Source of the DNA: an uncultured Acetatifactor sp.
GTDB lineage: Bacteria > Bacillota > Clostridia > Lachnospirales > Lachnospiraceae
Reading direction: 5' to 3'
Assembly: GCA_948496895.1 (NCBI GenBank)
Contig: CAOOJO010000151.1
Coordinates: 1 to 6,656, forward strand
DNA length: 6,656 nucleotides
Positions 4,415-6,656 of this stretch are shown here, piece after piece. Position 1 is the stretch's first letter, and each line of letters starts with the position of its first letter. The notes below the pieces were generated by a model, which had not been told where the DNA came from, did no database searches, and was given only the letters and a program-made list of their open reading frames with translations. A program made the position numbers and the translations under genes.

Positions 4415-6656
4415 ATGAACGACACATACACCAAAGACATCATCGACAGCAGCGACAGCTTAATCGCCGAGAAGAGGGAAGCTTCGGCCGGCCTGACCGC
4501 GGGGGAGGTGGAGGAGCGCATCGCCCAGGGCCTTGTGAACCGCGCGGACATCACCACGGACAAGACCACCGCCCAGATTGTAAAATCCAACCTTTTCACC
4601 TATTTCAACCTGATCTTCCTGATTCTGGCGGTGCTCCTGTGCCTGGTGGGCTCCTACCGGAACCTGACCTTCCTGCCGGTGGTCATCGGGAACACGGTCA
4701 TCGGCATCCTGCAGGAGCTGCGGGCCAAGCGGGTCCTGGACAGGATGAACATGCTGAACGCCCCTCACGCGGTGGCGGTGCGGGACGGCGTACAGTCCAG
4801 GCTTCCCTCGGAGGAGCTGGTCTGTGACGATGTGGTGGTGCTCTGCGCCGGGGATCAGATCTGCGCCGACGCGAAGATCCTGGAGGGAAGCGTCTCCGTA
4901 AACGAATCCCTCCTCACGGGGGAGGCGGACGAGATCCGGAAAGCCCCGGGCAGCGCCCTCCTCTCGGGCAGCTTCGTGGTGTCCGGGCGGTGCCTGGCCA
5001 GGCTGGAGCGCGTGGGGGAGGCCTCCTATATTTCCAAGCTCACCGCCCAGGCCAAGGCCATGGGCAGCGGGGAACAGTCCGAGATGGTCCGTTCCATCAA
5101 CCAACTGGTGAAGTGGGTCGGCATCCTGATCATTCCGGTGGGCGCCATCCTGTTCTCCCAGGCCTATTTCATGAACGGGGAGACCATCCGCACCAGCATC
5201 GTGTCCATGATAGCGGCCCTCATCGGCATGATCCCCGAGGGCCTGTATCTGCTGACCACGGCGGCCCTGGCCCTGAGCACCGTCCGCCTGGCAGAGCAGA
5301 AAGTCCTGCTCCACGACATGAAGAGCATCGAGGCCCTGGCCCGGGTGGATGTGCTGTGCGTGGACAAGACCGGCACCATCACCCAGCCCGGGATGGAGGT
5401 GGTGGAAGTCCTGCCCCGGGGCACGGGACAGGATTTGGAGCGGCTGCTCGCGGATTACGCCGCGGCCATAGAGGACAACAATGCCACTATGGAAGCCATC
5501 AGGGCGTATACAGCGGCGCTTTCTGGGAAAGAGCCTTCTGAGGGGGAAATTAGCCGCGAAGAGAATGGGAAAGCCTGCGCACAGACACGCGCTCACCTGT
5601 CCACCCTCCCCTTTTCCTCCTCCAGAAAATACAGCGCCGTGCGGTTTTCGGATGGGGAATATGTGCTGGGCGCGCCGGAATTCGTGATGCGGGAGGATTA
5701 CGATTCTATATCTGATGAAATCACGACATATCTGAAAAAAGGCTATCGGGTGCTGGTCATCGGGAAGCGCGATGAAACCACACCTGGCAAAGATGCAGAA
5801 GCCAGAATGGCACAAGTGCCTATAGAATCGGAGTCAGGAGGCTGTCTGCCAGAAGCGGCACCGGATGGCAGTCTGTCAATGGATACAGCGGAACCGGAAT
5901 TCCTGAACTCCCTGGCAGATAGTCTTCCCGGAAAAGTGCGTCCCATAGGCTACGTCATCCTCTCCAACCCCATCCGGGAGAATGCCGTGGAGACTTTCGC
6001 CTACTTTAAGGAGCAGGGCGTGGACGTAAAGGTCATCTCCGGGGACAACCCCGAGACCGTCTCCGAGGTGGCAAGGCGCGCCGGCATAGAGGGCGCGGAA
6101 AGATTCGTCGATGCAGGAACCCTGGAGTCGGAGGAGAGCTTAAGCGCCGCGGCCAGCCAGTACACAGTCTTTGGCCGGGTGACGCCGAAGCAGAAGCAGC
6201 TCCTGGTGCAGGCCCTGCAGAAGTCCGGCCACACCGTGGCCATGACCGGGGACGGCGTCAACGACATCCTGGCCATGAAGGACGCGGACTGCAGCGTGGC
6301 CATGGCTTCCGGCAGCGAGGCGGCCACCCAGGCGGCACAGGTGGTGCTGCTGGATTCCGACTTCGCCCACATGCCCAGCGTGGTGTGGGAGGGGCGGCGG
6401 GTGGTGAACAATATCCAGCGCTCCGCCAGCCTGTTTCTGGTGAAGAACATCTTCTCCCTGCTGCTGGCCCTGTTCTCCGCCGTGCTGGCCATCACCTACC
6501 CCTTAGAGCCCTCCCAGGTATCGCTGATCGGCATGTTCACCATCGGGCTCCCCGGGTTCCTGCTGGCCCTGGAGCCCAATAGAGAGCGTATCCAGGGGCA
6601 TTTCATCCGAAACGTGCTGCTCAAGGCCCTGCCAGCCGGGCTGACGGACGTGGTGG
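4415..6656 (+). CDS. CtpE-like P-type cation ATPase, 3'-truncated
   Basis: This gene encodes a membrane ATPase that forms an aspartyl-phosphate during cation transport. The frame is open from ATG 4415 to the window edge, with 747 residues visible; related proteins as I recall them run to about 800. Order: cytosolic N-terminus (1-60), TM1-TM2 (about 66-100), actuator domain with TGEA at 168-171, TM3 (about 235-252), TM4 with IPEGL (Pro274), phosphorylation motif DKTGT (Asp317), N-domain (about 340-500) with FSSSRKYSAV (Lys405) and GAPE (419-422), P-domain with SGDN (542-545), PKQK (Lys594) and TGDGVND (611-617), then TM5 (about 672-694) and TM6 (about 702-719). The late segments SGDN, FGRVTPKQK and FTIGLPGFLLALEPN resemble mycobacterial CtpE, which is reported to take part in calcium uptake. 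Calcium is therefore the likeliest substrate, by inference. No N-terminal heavy-metal domain and no CPC-type motif is seen, which argues against a Cu/Zn/Cd pump. A 44-residue acidic stretch (453-496) uses codons unlike the rest. Confidence 0.95.
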   Translation, partial: MNDTYTKDIIDSSDSLIAEKREASAGLTAGEVEERIAQGLVNRADITTDKTTAQIVKSNLFTYFNLIFLILAVLLCLVGSYRNLTFLPVVIGNTVIGILQELRAKRVLDRMNMLNAPHAVAVRDGVQSRLPSEELVCDDVVVLCAGDQICADAKILEGSVSVNESLLTGEADEIRKAPGSALLSGSFVVSGRCLARLERVGEASYISKLTAQAKAMGSGEQSEMVRSINQLVKWVGILIIPVGAILFSQAYFMNGETIRTSIVSMIAALIGMIPEGLYLLTTAALALSTVRLAEQKVLLHDMKSIEALARVDVLCVDKTGTITQPGMEVVEVLPRGTGQDLERLLADYAAAIEDNNATMEAIRAYTAALSGKEPSEGEISREENGKACAQTRAHLSTLPFSSSRKYSAVRFSDGEYVLGAPEFVMREDYDSISDEITTYLKKGYRVLVIGKRDETTPGKDAEARMAQVPIESESGGCLPEAAPDGSLSMDTAEPEFLNSLADSLPGKVRPIGYVILSNPIRENAVETFAYFKEQGVDVKVISGDNPETVSEVARRAGIEGAERFVDAGTLESEESLSAAASQYTVFGRVTPKQKQLLVQALQKSGHTVAMTGDGVNDILAMKDADCSVAMASGSEAATQAAQVVLLDSDFAHMPSVVWEGRRVVNNIQRSASLFLVKNIFSLLLALFSAVLAITYPLEPSQVSLIGMFTIGLPGFLLALEPNRERIQGHFIRNVLLKALPAGLTDVV

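Noticed and set aside
4460..5815. A 451-codon open frame on the minus strand inside the ATPase gene
   Set aside because: The plus strand carries ordered P-type ATPase motifs through the same bases. The antisense product is His/Gly/Gln-rich and resembles no family.

Overview
The window fits a Gram-positive anaerobe of the Clostridia, most likely a Lachnospiraceae-like gut bacterium. The reasons are a strong AAGGAGGT ribosome binding site, a paired pyrB-pyrI aspartate transcarbamoylase, a GH3 glycosidase with the swapped domain order known from Ruminococcus and Butyrivibrio, and mostly G/C-ending codons. The genus is an inference and cannot be fixed from this sequence.

Layout: (1) 1-1406, plus strand: the pyrimidine genes pyrB (5' end outside the window) and pyrI, closed by a perfect 13-bp hairpin terminator at 1422-1466. 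(2) 1503-4148, minus strand: an 881-residue GH3 beta-glycosidase that converges on pyrI. (3) 4149-4414: a 266-bp divergent intergenic region with a sigma70-type promoter on each strand and a dyad overlapping the -35 of the GH3 promoter. (4) 4415 to the window end, plus strand: a P-type cation ATPase resembling mycobacterial CtpE. Its frame stays open to the last base, with 747 residues visible, so its 3' end is outside the window.

PyrB and PyrI would form the CTP/ATP-regulated aspartate transcarbamoylase that commits carbamoyl phosphate to pyrimidine synthesis. The GH3 enzyme has no signal peptide and probably hydrolyses imported beta-glycosides in the cytoplasm, but no sugar transporter or regulator lies beside it here. 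The ATPase is probably a membrane cation pump or uptake system, with calcium the best guess by resemblance to CtpE. The three units look functionally independent.

I found no new multi-gene system, RNA gene, CRISPR array or mobile element. The points most worth a second look are the permuted GH3 architecture, the non-standard TGEA and membrane-site motifs of the ATPase, an acidic insert in the ATPase N-domain with a sharp codon-use shift, and the dyad in the GH3 promoter.
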